Counted from the stretch's first letter, positions 43,308 to 52,406 are shown. The stretch: DNA of 64,000 nt from Emticicia sp. CRIBPO (GCF_009905725.1 NZ_JAAAKV010000003.1:152808-216807), one strand, 5' to 3'. Translations and numbers: made by a program. The notes: generated from the letters alone by a model not told the origin.

Positions 43308-45377
43308 CTACATTTTCGTAATGGTGAACTCAACTCTCCGATTTTTCTTTCTGGATTCGTCTGTTGAGTTGCTGTTCAGCGGCCGGGTAGGGCCCCAGGA
43401 TTTGATGCTGATCCTGCTTTCGGCTATGTCTCCTTTCTCTACAAGATAGGATTTGACTGCCTTGACACGGTTTTCAGCCAGCTTGATGTTGAGCATGATA
43501 TCTCCCTGGTTATCAGTGTGTCCTTCGAGCAATATCTCAATTGTAGGGTTTTCCTGCATGAAGCCGATGATGCGGGTCAGTTCGGCGTAGGAATCTTCCC
43601 TGATTTCAAATTTCCCCTGATCAAAAAACAGGTTCTGAAGAATCATCTTCTGGCCGGTTTTCAGGGGCATCATGTTGAAAGTCTTCTTTATTTCCATGTA
43701 GGCCTTTTCTTTTGAAAGGTCCATGATTTCGAGTACATCCACATACCCTGGCAAAGAGGCTTTTAAGGTATATTTTTCACCTAGTTTTAAGATGGATTTA
43801 TATTCATGAAGATCTTCGTCATACGACCATAAAAGCGAGTCTGCCTTGACATCGGAGCTCATAAGGCTTACTTTGGGTTGAAGGGCCGTGCCACCCATCA
43901 TGTCTGCAAACTGGAAATTCAGCATCGCCAGCGGCTCCGGTTTGATGGAAGGAAAAAGCTTGACCCTGAATATATCTTCACCGCCGATCGAGTTTTTGGA
44001 CGAACTGAGATAGGCGAATTCTCCTGATGCAGGGATGGTAATATAGCCGTCCCATTGCGGTGAATTGATCTGGGGACCCAGGTTTACCGGGGTAGTCCAG
44101 TTTTTCCAGGTGTCGTCCAGCCGGGTGCTGACAAATATATCAGCGTCGCCGTAGCCTGAATGCCCTTTGGAATTGAAATACAAGGTTTTATTGTCTGCTG
44201 CTAAAAACGGGGAACCTTCACTGGCCGCTGAATTGACATCAGGGCCGAGATTCTGAGGTTTGGAGTAGCTTCCATCTGGTTTTTTGAACGAAACATACAG
44301 GTCTTTGTCTCCAAAAGACTGCATCCTTCTCAATCCCATGATCAGGATACTTTCATCTGAGCTGATGGCATATTCGGTATCGGTTTTTTTAATCCTTAAT
44401 CTTTCGTCATACACATCCAGGGCCTGGAAATCTTCGATAATGATCTGTTCAGGCATACTCCATTTATTGGCTTTCCTGGTCGATCTGGACAAGCCGGCAA
44501 TGAATTTCCCGTTGGGCAGGTAAACATTCAGTACAAAAAGACTCTTGCCGTCTGCCGATATCGTCGCGGCTGCGTTATTGGAGGAGTTATTGATGGGCTG
44601 ACCGATGTTTTCAGCCGGTTCCCAGGTACCGTTTTTGGCCAGTTTTGAAAACCAGATGTCCTGGGCTATTTCTGCATTCTTATCTTGTTTCCCGGTTTTT
44701 TCGGTAATGTTATTGGGGTGGTTTAAACGGGTAAAAAACAGCGTTTTACCATCCGGGGCAACAATAGGGGCCACTTCGCCAAATTTTGAATTGACATTGG
44801 TCCCCAGGTTTTCTTTTTCCAGTTTTTCGGGGATCTTCTCTGCAATGTTGATGGTGGCCCGGATAGGGGAGTCTGAACCGGAAATGCCTATAGCGTCATA
44901 TTCCTTAAATCCCTTTTTGATAGAATGTACCACCAATATCTTAAGAGCTACTACCTCAAAATCTGTTTCGGGAATGCTGATATTCCAGAGCCGGCCGCTT
45001 GATTTGGGCTCGTCTTCTGCATTCTGATAAAGCAGGAATTCTTCGTTTTTGCTGTTGTACCCGAAAATCCTCCCTATGGCCCCTGGATTGACGTTTTCAG
45101 CAATGGCGATCTGCTTTACTTTTGTACCTTTTTCAAAACCCACTTTAATGTAATCTTCTCCAAAATTTGACCCGGTAGGCCGCCATGCACAGGGCGAGCT
45201 GATGGTCTGGGGAAGTACGTTGGGTCTGCCTAATATCTGAACGGCCTGATGTTTAGGACTATAGTTGTCATCAGCAGTTTCAGAGGATTTTTCTAAAACC
45301 TTACTTGCCCAAAGCACTTCCTGGGAAAAAGCGTCCTGACCGGTGACTATCAACAATAAAATAATAATCCTTAACAT
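43308..45377 (-). CDS. OmpA-family protein with discoidin-like and PD40 domains
   Basis: A 689-residue exported protein. The order is: signal peptide (about 1-18), a discoidin/F5-8-type-like domain (about 25-170, with SNFGEDYIKVGFEKGTKVKQ), PD40/WD40-like propeller repeats (about 190-465, for example DGKTLFFTR, DGKSLFVLN, DNKTLYFNSKGH), a small beta domain, and a C-terminal OmpA peptidoglycan-binding domain (about 570-687, LEGHTDNQGD and NRRVEF). PD40-OmpA proteins include the T9SS component PorE. The N-terminal discoidin-like domain is unusual for that, so a T9SS role is only possible. Confidence 0.85.
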   Translation of the reverse strand: MLRIIILLLIVTGQDAFSQEVLWASKVLEKSSETADDNYSPKHQAVQILGRPNVLPQTISSPCAWRPTGSNFGEDYIKVGFEKGTKVKQIAIAENVNPGAIGRIFGYNSKNEEFLLYQNAEDEPKSSGRLWNISIPETDFEVVALKILVVHSIKKGFKEYDAIGISGSDSPIRATINIAEKIPEKLEKENLGTNVNSKFGEVAPIVAPDGKTLFFTRLNHPNNITEKTGKQDKNAEIAQDIWFSKLAKNGTWEPAENIGQPINNSSNNAAATISADGKSLFVLNVYLPNGKFIAGLSRSTRKANKWSMPEQIIIEDFQALDVYDERLRIKKTDTEYAISSDESILIMGLRRMQSFGDKDLYVSFKKPDGSYSKPQNLGPDVNSAASEGSPFLAADNKTLYFNSKGHSGYGDADIFVSTRLDDTWKNWTTPVNLGPQINSPQWDGYITIPASGEFAYLSSSKNSIGGEDIFRVKLFPSIKPEPLAMLNFQFADMMGGTALQPKVSLMSSDVKADSLLWSYDEDLHEYKSILKLGEKYTLKASLPGYVDVLEIMDLSKEKAYMEIKKTFNMMPLKTGQKMILQNLFFDQGKFEIREDSYAELTRIIGFMQENPTIEILLEGHTDNQGDIMLNIKLAENRVKAVKSYLVEKGDIAESRISIKSWGPTRPLNSNSTDESRKKNRRVEFTITKM

Positions 45378-45430
45378 TTAATCAAAAATCTTCTTTTGGG
45401 TTACCTATTTATAGTGTTTTGTGTGGTAAA

Positions 45431-46930
45431 TTATACCAATATCTTATCAATGACCTTGCCTCCGACATCCGTGAGTCTGAACGGCCTGCCCTGGAAATTA
45501 TAAGTCAGTTTCTCATGGTCAAAGCCCATCAGGTTCAGAATGGTGGCTTGTAAATCATGCACGTGGGTCCTGTCTTTGACTCCATTATAGCCAAGTTCGT
45601 CCGTTTCACCGATACTCACGCCTTTTTTGAGTCCTGCACCGGCCATCCAGACCGTAAATGCCTCCAGGTGGTGATCACGGCCTTTGAACGCCAGGGTTTG
45701 CCCGTCGCGGTTTTCCTGCATCGGTGTCCGGCCGAATTCTCCTCCCCAGACTACCAGTGTTTCGTCAAGTAATCCGCTCATTTTAAGGTCTTTGAGCAAA
45801 GCCGTTACTCCTTTGTCGGTAACAGAGCAGAGGTCTTTAAAGCCGCCGTCAAGCGAAAGGTTCTTGTCCGTTCCATGCGAATCCCAGCCCCAGTGAAATA
45901 ACTGTACAAATCTCACGCCACTTTCTACTAACCTCCTGGCTAAAAGGCAATTGTTATTAAAAGAAGCGGCTCCTACTTCCGCTCCGTACATTTCTCTGAC
46001 CCATTCCGGTTCTCTGCTGATGTCCATCACTTCGGGTACAGACATCTGCATTTTGAAGGCCATTTCGTATTGTGAGATCCTGGTCAGTATCTCAGGATCT
46101 TTCACTTCTTCGTATTGTTTTTTGTTGATTTCGTTGATTGCCGAAATCGTATTTTTACGGATATCGGTTGACAAACCGTCCGGATTGGAAACATATAAAA
46201 CCGGATCTGCCCCGGTTCTGCATTGAACCCCCTGGTAAATAGAGGGGAGAAACCCACTGCCCCAGACACTTTTTCCTGCATCCGGACTTTTACCGCCTGA
46301 AGCCAGTACAATAAAGCCCGGAAGGTTCTGATTTTCACTGCCCAGACCATAAATAGACCATGATCCCAGGCTTGGCCGGCCTAATCTCGGGCTTCCGGTG
46401 TGCATCATGAGCTGTGCCGGGGCATGATTAAACTGGTCGGTGTACATCGCCTTCAGGAAGGTCAGATCATCGGCCATTTCAGGCAGATAGGGCATAAAAT
46501 CCGAAATCCACGCTCCTGAGCGGCCATGCTGGCTGAAATTGGCAATAGAGCCCAGCATTTTAGGAACACCCCTGATGAAGGCAAACTTTTTTCCTTCCAG
46601 GAATTCCTTGGGGCAGTCTACCCCGTCATACTTGATCAGTTCAGGTTTATAATCAAACAATTCAAGCTGGGAAGGAGCCCCGGCCATATGAATATAAATG
46701 ACTCTCTTGGCTTTGGACGGAAAATGAGGGGCTTTAGGCAGTGTCGGATCAATGCCCGCCAGGTGGTTCGGGTCGCCTGAAACGGCAGATTTGGCCGGAC
46801 TTTCGCAGCCCGAAAGGATCATCGAATTTAAAGCCATGGCTCCCAAACCTGTCGTACACTTTTTAAGGAAGTGCCTTCTGGTCTCAGCTTCTAGTCTGGC
46901 CAATTCAAATTCTCTGAGGAGTTTCTGCAT
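45431..46930 (-). CDS. DUF1501 protein with Tat-like signal
   Basis: A 499-residue protein of the DUF1501 (sulfatase-like alkaline phosphatase fold) family, with AKRVIYIHMAGAPSQLELFD, RFVQLFHWGWDSHG and VVWGGEFGRTPM as recognisable blocks. The N-terminus has a twin-arginine pattern (RRHFLKK, Arg18-Arg19) and a Cys at the end of a hydrophobic stretch. I placed the start at 46930, because an upstream ATG adds 45 residues that do not fit a Tat signal. DUF1501 genes usually follow a DUF1553/DUF1549 cytochrome gene. None is present here. Confidence 0.88.
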   Translation of the reverse strand: MQKLLREFELARLEAETRRHFLKKCTTGLGAMALNSMILSGCESPAKSAVSGDPNHLAGIDPTLPKAPHFPSKAKRVIYIHMAGAPSQLELFDYKPELIKYDGVDCPKEFLEGKKFAFIRGVPKMLGSIANFSQHGRSGAWISDFMPYLPEMADDLTFLKAMYTDQFNHAPAQLMMHTGSPRLGRPSLGSWSIYGLGSENQNLPGFIVLASGGKSPDAGKSVWGSGFLPSIYQGVQCRTGADPVLYVSNPDGLSTDIRKNTISAINEINKKQYEEVKDPEILTRISQYEMAFKMQMSVPEVMDISREPEWVREMYGAEVGAASFNNNCLLARRLVESGVRFVQLFHWGWDSHGTDKNLSLDGGFKDLCSVTDKGVTALLKDLKMSGLLDETLVVWGGEFGRTPMQENRDGQTLAFKGRDHHLEAFTVWMAGAGLKKGVSIGETDELGYNGVKDRTHVHDLQATILNLMGFDHEKLTYNFQGRPFRLTDVGGKVIDKILV

Positions 46931-47036
46931 TTTGTTAGTTGAATAAAAATCCAATTTAACGATTTTGCAGAAAATAACGGTTTTTAAAGGCCAATAATTG
47001 AAAAATATTTTAAAAACCCGGTCCCCTGGCATACAA

Positions 47037-47072
47037 AGAAAAAGGTGCCGCCGAAACGGCAACACCTTTTTT
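47037..47072 (-). terminator. Rho-independent terminator of etfBA
   Basis: An outer stem of AAAAAGGTG and CACCTTTTT encloses an inner GCCG/CGGC stem with an AAA loop. T runs exist in both directions, and the position fits the end of the minus-strand etfBA transcript. Confidence 0.8.
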
Positions 47073-47138
47073 ACCCTCTTTTACCTCTATAGTTAATAAA
47101 CTGTTTTTTTTGATGTTAATAAAGTGTAATTGCTTATT

Positions 47139-48101
47139 TTACAATGCTTTAACAGCAGCTGTAAGTTTTGGCAAAACGTCAAATACATCACCTACAATAC
47201 CATAATCGGCTGCCTTAAAGAACGGAGCTTCAGGGTCTTTGTTGATGACAACGATCACCTTTGACGAGTTAACCCCCGCAAGGTGCTGAATAGCTCCTGA
47301 AATACCACAGGCGATATAAAGATTAGGGGCTACTTTAACCCCCGTTTGTCCTACGTGCTCATGATGAGGTCTCCAGTCAAGGTCAGAAACCGGCTTCGAA
47401 CAAGCGGTTGCTGCTCCCAGGGCTTCGGCCAGGTCAAGGAGTGGCTGCCAGTGTTCAGGGCCTTTCATTCCTCTTCCTCCCGACACCACAAGGTCGGCTT
47501 CAGGCAACGAAACAGCTCCTGATGCTTTTACCGTCTCAGTTACCTTGGCATCAAATACCGAAGCATCCAATGAAATGCTGAAACTCTCAACAGCAGCTTC
47601 TGACGAAGTTTCTACAGTTGAAATGGCATTCTTCTTGATCGCAATGACCTTGATGTCGCTGCTGATCTGGGTAAGGGCAAAAGCTTTTCCGGAGAAAATG
47701 CTTCTTTTGACCTTAAATCCTGACGAAAGATCAGGAAGTTCTGTGACATTACCCACCACACCTGCTTTCAGGGCTCCGGCTGCACGGGCCGTCACGGCGT
47801 CAGCCAGTGAAGACTTGGCGGTCACGATGATTTTTGCCCCGGTTTTGCTGACCGCTTCCAGCAATACTTTTGAATAAGCGATAATGTTCGACTGAAACAA
47901 GCTGCTGTCTCCTGCGTGCAGCACTTTGGCTGCTCCGTAGTTTCCGGCTTTGCCCAGTTCGGCAGCAGATGCCTCTCCGATAGCCAGTGCCGTCACTGAT
48001 CCACCGGTCATTTCTGCTACTTTTGAAGCATAAAATATGGCCTCAAATGATGTTTTTTTGATGCTGCCTTCAGCTAATTCTATATAAACTAATACTGACA
48101 T
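47139..48101 (-). CDS. etfA: Electron transfer flavoprotein, alpha subunit
   Basis: A 320-residue FAD-binding subunit that accepts electrons from acyl-CoA and related dehydrogenases and passes them to ETF:quinone oxidoreductase. The C-terminal FAD domain is recognisable from DLVVSGGRGMKGPEHW, HEHVGQTGVKVAPNLYIA, GISGAIQHLAG and VVINKDPEAPFF. It lies 37 nt after etfB in the same operon, and a terminator follows. Confidence 0.95.
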   Translation of the reverse strand: MSVLVYIELAEGSIKKTSFEAIFYASKVAEMTGGSVTALAIGEASAAELGKAGNYGAAKVLHAGDSSLFQSNIIAYSKVLLEAVSKTGAKIIVTAKSSLADAVTARAAGALKAGVVGNVTELPDLSSGFKVKRSIFSGKAFALTQISSDIKVIAIKKNAISTVETSSEAAVESFSISLDASVFDAKVTETVKASGAVSLPEADLVVSGGRGMKGPEHWQPLLDLAEALGAATACSKPVSDLDWRPHHEHVGQTGVKVAPNLYIACGISGAIQHLAGVNSSKVIVVINKDPEAPFFKAADYGIVGDVFDVLPKLTAAVKAL

Positions 48102-48138
48102 GATCTTTTTGTTTTTTGATTCCGGATAATTTAACTGA

Positions 48139-48873
48139 TTACAATACTTTGGCTTCCGTTTGCAGCAATCTGATCAATTGCCCGGCATCTTCTGCAGGGA
48201 TCATTTTAACTGCTCCTTTGGCCGGAGGAAGATTGTATTTGTCTATCGAAGTCAGTGATTCACCACTTGGGGCTACCACTTTCAAAGGTTTTGTCCTGGC
48301 GGTCATGATTCCTCTCATGTTCGGGATTTTCCATTCAGCAATGGGCTCCTGACATCCCAGTACCAGCGGTAAGCTCGCTTCCAGTTTCTCTTTCCCACCT
48401 TCAATTTCACGGGTCATTTTGGCATGGTTGCCTTCAATGCTCAGTTCCATTACCGGAGAAAAAGAAGCCACTCCCAGCAATTCACCTACGATGCCATGCA
48501 CCACACCTGAATTGTAATCAGTGGTTTCGCGGCCCATCAGGATCAGGTCATAGTTTTCAGCCTTCGCGATCCGGGCAATCTGCTCAGCCACAAAATAAGA
48601 ATCGGTAGGCTCCACATCTACCCTGATCGCATCATCAGCCCCAATGGCCAGTGCTTTACGGATCTGTGGTTCTGCATCAGCCAGGCCTACATTAAGCACC
48701 GTAACCGTTCCGCCTAAACTTTCTTTGAGTTCAACGGCTCTGGCCAGGGCGTAATCGTCATACGGCCCGATGATGTATTGGATACCGGTTTTGTTGAATT
48801 GGGTATCTCCGTCGGTAAATGAAATTTTGGAGGTTGTATCTGGGACTGAGGATATACAAACGAGTATTTTCAT
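48139..48873 (-). CDS. etfB: Electron transfer flavoprotein, beta subunit
   Basis: A 244-residue AMP-binding subunit of ETF, partner of the next gene. The N-terminus MKILVCISSVPDT and GPYDDYALARAVELKE match the family. The signature loop around LILMGRETTDYNSGVVHGIV, with a preceding VAEQIARIAK helix, is intact. It begins the operon. The promoter at 48962-48992 and the palindrome at 48937-48960 lie directly upstream, and control by a fatty-acid or amino-acid degradation repressor is a reasonable inference. Confidence 0.95.
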   Translation of the reverse strand: MKILVCISSVPDTTSKISFTDGDTQFNKTGIQYIIGPYDDYALARAVELKESLGGTVTVLNVGLADAEPQIRKALAIGADDAIRVDVEPTDSYFVAEQIARIAKAENYDLILMGRETTDYNSGVVHGIVGELLGVASFSPVMELSIEGNHAKMTREIEGGKEKLEASLPLVLGCQEPIAEWKIPNMRGIMTARTKPLKVVAPSGESLTSIDKYNLPPAKGAVKMIPAEDAGQLIRLLQTEAKVL

Positions 48874-48936
48874 TGTATAATATGGTTATGTTTTGATTAA
48901 TGTTGATATTTGCAAACACAGTTGCACTGAAAAGAA

Positions 48937-48960
48937 AATTGTTATGCAAGCATAACAATT
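48937..48960. promoter_or_regulatory. 24-bp palindromic operator at the etfBA transcription start
   Basis: AATTGTTATGC (48937-48947) and its exact reverse complement (48950-48960) are separated by AA. The palindrome lies directly downstream of the etfB -7 element and covers the expected start site, the classical position for a repressor of the TetR or GntR type. The regulator is not in this window. Confidence 0.65.
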
Positions 48961-48961
48961 A

Positions 48962-48992
48962 CAAATGTAAAAGCTAATAAAATAGTATGCAA
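48962..48992 (-). promoter_or_regulatory. Promoter of etfBA
   Basis: Read on the minus strand, TTG (48990-48992), a 20-bp spacer and TACATTTG (48962-48969) match the Bacteroidota consensus. The TTG lies inside the first codons of the divergent TPR gene, so the two promoters share this region. Confidence 0.7.
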
Positions 48993-49313
48993 GCAGAACG
49001 TTTAAAATTTTTACTGGATGATCTGAAGGAAAATCCGGAGGACCCGTTCAACTATTATGCCCTGGCTCTTGAGTATCAAAAAACGGACAAAACAGCCGCT
49101 GAAAGGTACTTTTCTGACCTGCTGGAGCTTTTTCCGGAGTACCTTCCCGCTTATTATCATGCTGCCGGTTTCTTTTTTGAGCAGGATGAAAATCAAAAAG
49201 CGGAGGCTCTTTATCTCCAAGGAATTCAGCTGGCTGAAAAACTGAATAATCTCAAAACACTCAAAGAGCTCAAAGGAGCCTACCAGCAATTCAAAGACGA
49301 AACAGATGATTAA
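48987..49313 (+). CDS. Small TPR-repeat protein
   Basis: A 108-residue helical protein with about two tetratricopeptide repeats: DPFNYYALALEYQKTD followed by PAYYHAAGFFFEQDENQ and KAEALYLQGIQLAEKL. No signal peptide or membrane helix. It probably mediates protein contacts, and its partner is unknown. Its stop overlaps the asparaginase start by 8 nt, so the two are translated from one mRNA. Confidence 0.8.
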   Translation: MQAERLKFLLDDLKENPEDPFNYYALALEYQKTDKTAAERYFSDLLELFPEYLPAYYHAAGFFFEQDENQKAEALYLQGIQLAEKLNNLKTLKELKGAYQQFKDETDD

Positions 49314-50373
49314 CTATCAGATCAACACTTTTAATATCAATCAGAACTCAAAAAAGATACTTCTGATCTATACAGGCGGCACTTTCGGGATGGTTTACGA
49401 TAACACGGTCAAAAGCCTGGTTCCTTTTAATTTCAACCAGATACTCAACAACCTTCCTGAAATACAACGGCTGGATTTTGAATTAAGTATCCTGGCTTTG
49501 CCTGAACCGATCGATTCTTCGAATGTCTCCACCGAGATCTGGCTTGAGCTGGCAGCGATCATCCGTGACCGCTACGACCTTTTCGACGGGTTTGTGATTC
49601 TGCATGGCACTGATACCATGGCATACTCGGCCTCGGCCCTGAGTTTCCTGCTGGAAAACCTCAGCAAGCCGGTTATATTTACCGGAGCACAATTGCCGAT
49701 AGGTCTGGCAAGAACTGATGCCCGTGAAAACCTGATTACAGCCCTGGAGATAGCCTCTTCGAGCATCGACGGCCGGACCATTGTGCCGGAAGTATCCATT
49801 TATTTTAACGGGAGGCTGATCAGGGGAAACCGGGCTAAAAAACAGGAAAGTTCACAGTTTGATGCCTTTAATTCGGAAAATTACCCGTTTCTGGCCGATG
49901 TGGGGGTGACGATAGATTTTAAATTTCCTTACATCCGCCCTTATTTACCGGATCTGCCGCTGAAAGTCCATGAGCAGATGAATCCGCATGTGGCCATATT
50001 GAAGATTTTTCCGGGAATGAGTGCGGAGGTGGTCAGCCACTTTTTTAAACTGAGCCATCTGAAAGGAGTGGTGATGGAAACTTTCGGAGCGGGCAATGCC
50101 CCTTCAAAACCTTGGTTTCTTGATGAGCTGAGAAAGGCCACAGAGCAGGGGATAGTGATCATGAATGTGTCGCAATGTACCGGCGGAAGGGTGATCCAGG
50201 GTAAATATGAAACCAGCAGGGGGCTGCAGGAAATCGGGGTGATTTCGGGCAAAGACATTACCACCGAGGCCGCGATTACCAAAATGATGTTCCTTCTGGG
50301 CACTGAACCGGACATAGAAAAAGTGAAAATATTGCTGGAAACACCACTGGCCGGTGAAATGGATTTGATATAA
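49306..50373 (+). CDS. L-asparaginase, type I (cytoplasmic)
   Basis: A 355-residue enzyme hydrolysing L-asparagine to aspartate and ammonia. The two active-site threonine motifs are YTGGTFGM (TGGT at 23-26) and HGTDT (100-104), and LARTDARENL follows. There is no signal peptide, in line with the low-affinity type I form. It overlaps the TPR gene by 8 nt. No terminator was recognised after it. Confidence 0.93.
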   Translation: MINYQINTFNINQNSKKILLIYTGGTFGMVYDNTVKSLVPFNFNQILNNLPEIQRLDFELSILALPEPIDSSNVSTEIWLELAAIIRDRYDLFDGFVILHGTDTMAYSASALSFLLENLSKPVIFTGAQLPIGLARTDARENLITALEIASSSIDGRTIVPEVSIYFNGRLIRGNRAKKQESSQFDAFNSENYPFLADVGVTIDFKFPYIRPYLPDLPLKVHEQMNPHVAILKIFPGMSAEVVSHFFKLSHLKGVVMETFGAGNAPSKPWFLDELRKATEQGIVIMNVSQCTGGRVIQGKYETSRGLQEIGVISGKDITTEAAITKMMFLLGTEPDIEKVKILLETPLAGEMDLI

Positions 50374-50474
50374 AGGAACTGATTTTAAAATGGTGTTAAG
50401 TAAGGTTTGTGTCAGGATTTTTGAAAATTAATTTTTTGTTGCCCGATATTTTGCCTTATTTTGCAGTCTGAAAC

Positions 50475-50561
50475 AGAGAGGTGTCCGAGTGGTTGAAGGA
50501 GCTACCCTGGAAAGGTAGTATGCGGGTAACTGTATCGAGAGTTCGAATCTCTTCCTCTCTG
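50475..50561 (+). tRNA. tRNA-Ser (anticodon GGA)
   Basis: An 87-nt tRNA with a 7-bp acceptor stem (AGAGAGG/CCTCTCT), D arm, anticodon stem CTACC/GGTAG around CTGGAAA (anticodon GGA), the long variable arm of class II tRNAs and a TTCGAAT loop on a 5-bp T stem. The CCA end is not encoded. Confidence 0.95.
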
Positions 50562-50737
50562 CTGAAAGCGTAGATCATGCATATGGTTTACGCTTTTTTT
50601 ATTTCAAATGTATGAGCCGGAAGAAAATAATGGATTATTCCCGAATAATATTAAAATTTTTTTATTATTTCACGGTGATTATGTCTCTGGGTGAGGCGTA
50701 TTTTCAATTCACTTAATTTTTATATAAACCCAATAGT

Positions 50738-51457
50738 ATGAACATCACAGATTTAATCGGTGGAGGAATTGGCTCAGTAGTCAGTTCTACCGTTGCCAAA
50801 ACACTTGGCATTGAAGAAAGCAAAGCCAAATGGATCGTGTCGGCGGCCGTTCCGCTGATGATTGCAGCATTGAATTATAATGCCAAAAACAAAGGCCAGG
50901 CGGCCAATATCGACAATGCTCTTGACCAGCATTCCGGAGGAGGCCTTTTAGATAATCTGGGCGGCCTGTTCTCAGGAGGAGTGGCCGATGACGGCAACAA
51001 GATCGTAGGACACATCTTCGGAAACAACACGGGCTATGTAACTGATAACCTTTCCCAAAAAACAGGACTTTCTTCAGGACAGATAGGCAGTGTCCTGTCG
51101 GTTTTGGCTCCGGTGGTGATGGGCTACCTGGGTCAGCAGAAACAGGCTCAGTCTTCAGGCGGCGGAATTGGTGACCTGATAGGCGGTCTTTTGGGTGGCG
51201 GCCAGCAGGGTGGTGGTGCCGGAGACCTGATCGGTAGTTTACTGGGCGGCGGACAACAAAGCGGCGGTGCCGGTGATCTGATCGGTGGCCTGCTCGGTAA
51301 TGTTCTCGGAGGCGGTCAACAGCAGCAGGAATCTCCGTCAGCCGGAGGTGGTTTAGGAGTTTTGGCTGATCTTGCGGGTGAGTTTTTCAAGCAGAAAAGC
51401 AATCCTGCTCAAGGTGGCAATGTGCTTGACTCTCTGGCTGGTTTGTTTGGAAAATAA
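50738..51457 (+). CDS. DUF937 (YidB-like) protein with Gly-rich repeats
   Basis: A 239-residue soluble protein. The N-terminal DUF937 region (about 1-135) has VSAAVPLMIAALNYNAKN and QKTGLSSGQIGSVLSVLAPV. Then come three tandem 17-residue repeats with GDLIGGLLGGGQQ, and a short C-terminal hydrophobic segment. YidB-like proteins are widespread and of unknown function. The repeat copy number may vary between strains. Confidence 0.88.
   Translation: MNITDLIGGGIGSVVSSTVAKTLGIEESKAKWIVSAAVPLMIAALNYNAKNKGQAANIDNALDQHSGGGLLDNLGGLFSGGVADDGNKIVGHIFGNNTGYVTDNLSQKTGLSSGQIGSVLSVLAPVVMGYLGQQKQAQSSGGGIGDLIGGLLGGGQQGGGAGDLIGSLLGGGQQSGGAGDLIGGLLGNVLGGGQQQQESPSAGGGLGVLADLAGEFFKQKSNPAQGGNVLDSLAGLFGK
51161..51322 (+). 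repeat. Tandem 51-bp coding repeat in the DUF937 gene
   Basis: Copies at 51161-51211 and 51212-51262 and a diverged third from 51263 code for 17-residue units around G(I/A)GDLIG(G/S)LLGGGQQ. Nucleotide drift at synonymous sites shows the duplication is not recent. Confidence 0.8.
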
Positions 51458-51469
51458 ACAATATGATTT

Positions 51470-51512
51470 ATTCCCCGGGAAGGTTCTGAATCAGGCATCC
51501 CGGGGAATTTTA
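51470..51512 (+). terminator. Rho-independent terminator of the DUF937 gene
   Basis: An 11-bp perfect stem (51470-51480 with 51498-51508) is followed by TTTTATATTT. The loop is 17 nt. Confidence 0.8.
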
Positions 51513-51605
51513 TATTTATGAGTCAATAGGAATAACCTCTGAAAATGCATCTGATCATCCAGGAAGCAGTTTCGGCGATCATGGAAGAAAACAATTAATC
51601 AAGCA

Positions 51606-52406
51606 ATGAAAGGTCTGTATTTTTATCTTCTGATAATTTTATGTGTCAATAGCGGAGTGAGTCAGACTCAGCGGCAGGATACAAAACAAGGCCTTGATCT
51701 TTTTCTTCTTATAGGGCAATCTAATATGGCTGGCAGAGGTAAACTTGACAGTCTGCCCGTAAAATCCGACAGTATATGGGTTCTCAATAAAAACAATGAG
51801 TGGGTCATTGCGACAGAACCCCTTCATTTTGACAAACCTGTGGCGGGTGCAGGACTGGCATTTTCTTTTGCATCAGACCTGTTAAAAACATCGCCCCGTA
51901 AAATAGGTCTTATTCCATGTGCCGTGGGCGGAAGTTCTATTGATGCCTGGATGCCGGGGGCTACAGACAAAGCCACTGGAACGATGCCATATGATGACGC
52001 CGTCAAAAGGGCGGTGCTGGCCTTGAAATCAGGTCAACTCAAAGGGATTTTATGGCACCAGGGTGAATCTGATTCTAACGAGCGTGCTGCAGCCCTTTAT
52101 GAAGAGAAGTTCTATGCCCTTCTTCGTCATTTGTCCAGGGACCTGGACGTCAACCTGGATAAAATTCCTGTAATCACAGGAGAACTGGGGACATTTTATA
52201 CCTCCCAGGAGAAAAATAAAGAAGGCCTTCGGATCAATGAGATTTTTCACCGCATAGCCAGCAAAAAAACGAACGTTTATTGCGTGTCCTCATCCGGCCT
52301 GACAGACAAAGGCGATGCTACTCATTTCGACACAGCGTCTCTACGTGAGCTGGGAAAAAGGTACGCCCTGGGTTACAGGATTGTTGCTGAAAGACTTAAG
52401 AAATAG
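51606..52406 (+). CDS. SGNH-type carbohydrate esterase (sialate O-acetylesterase-like)
   Basis: A 266-residue exported enzyme (signal peptide about 1-20, ending SGVSQ) of the DUF303/carbohydrate esterase 6 group. The nucleophile motif is LLIGQSNMAG (Ser39), a WHQGESDS block carries the conserved Gln and Glu, and Asp237-x-x-His240 (DATH) completes the triad. It likely removes acetyl groups from sugars or xylan-type glycans. Confidence 0.92.
   Translation: MKGLYFYLLIILCVNSGVSQTQRQDTKQGLDLFLLIGQSNMAGRGKLDSLPVKSDSIWVLNKNNEWVIATEPLHFDKPVAGAGLAFSFASDLLKTSPRKIGLIPCAVGGSSIDAWMPGATDKATGTMPYDDAVKRAVLALKSGQLKGILWHQGESDSNERAAALYEEKFYALLRHLSRDLDVNLDKIPVITGELGTFYTSQEKNKEGLRINEIFHRIASKKTNVYCVSSSGLTDKGDATHFDTASLRELGKRYALGYRIVAERLKK

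Noticed and set aside
46931-47065. Longer N-terminus for the DUF1501 protein
   Set aside because: The extra 45 residues would bury the twin-arginine signal.
51545-51598. 17-codon frame before the SGNH esterase gene
   Set aside because: Too short, with no ribosome-binding or attenuation structure to support a leader peptide.
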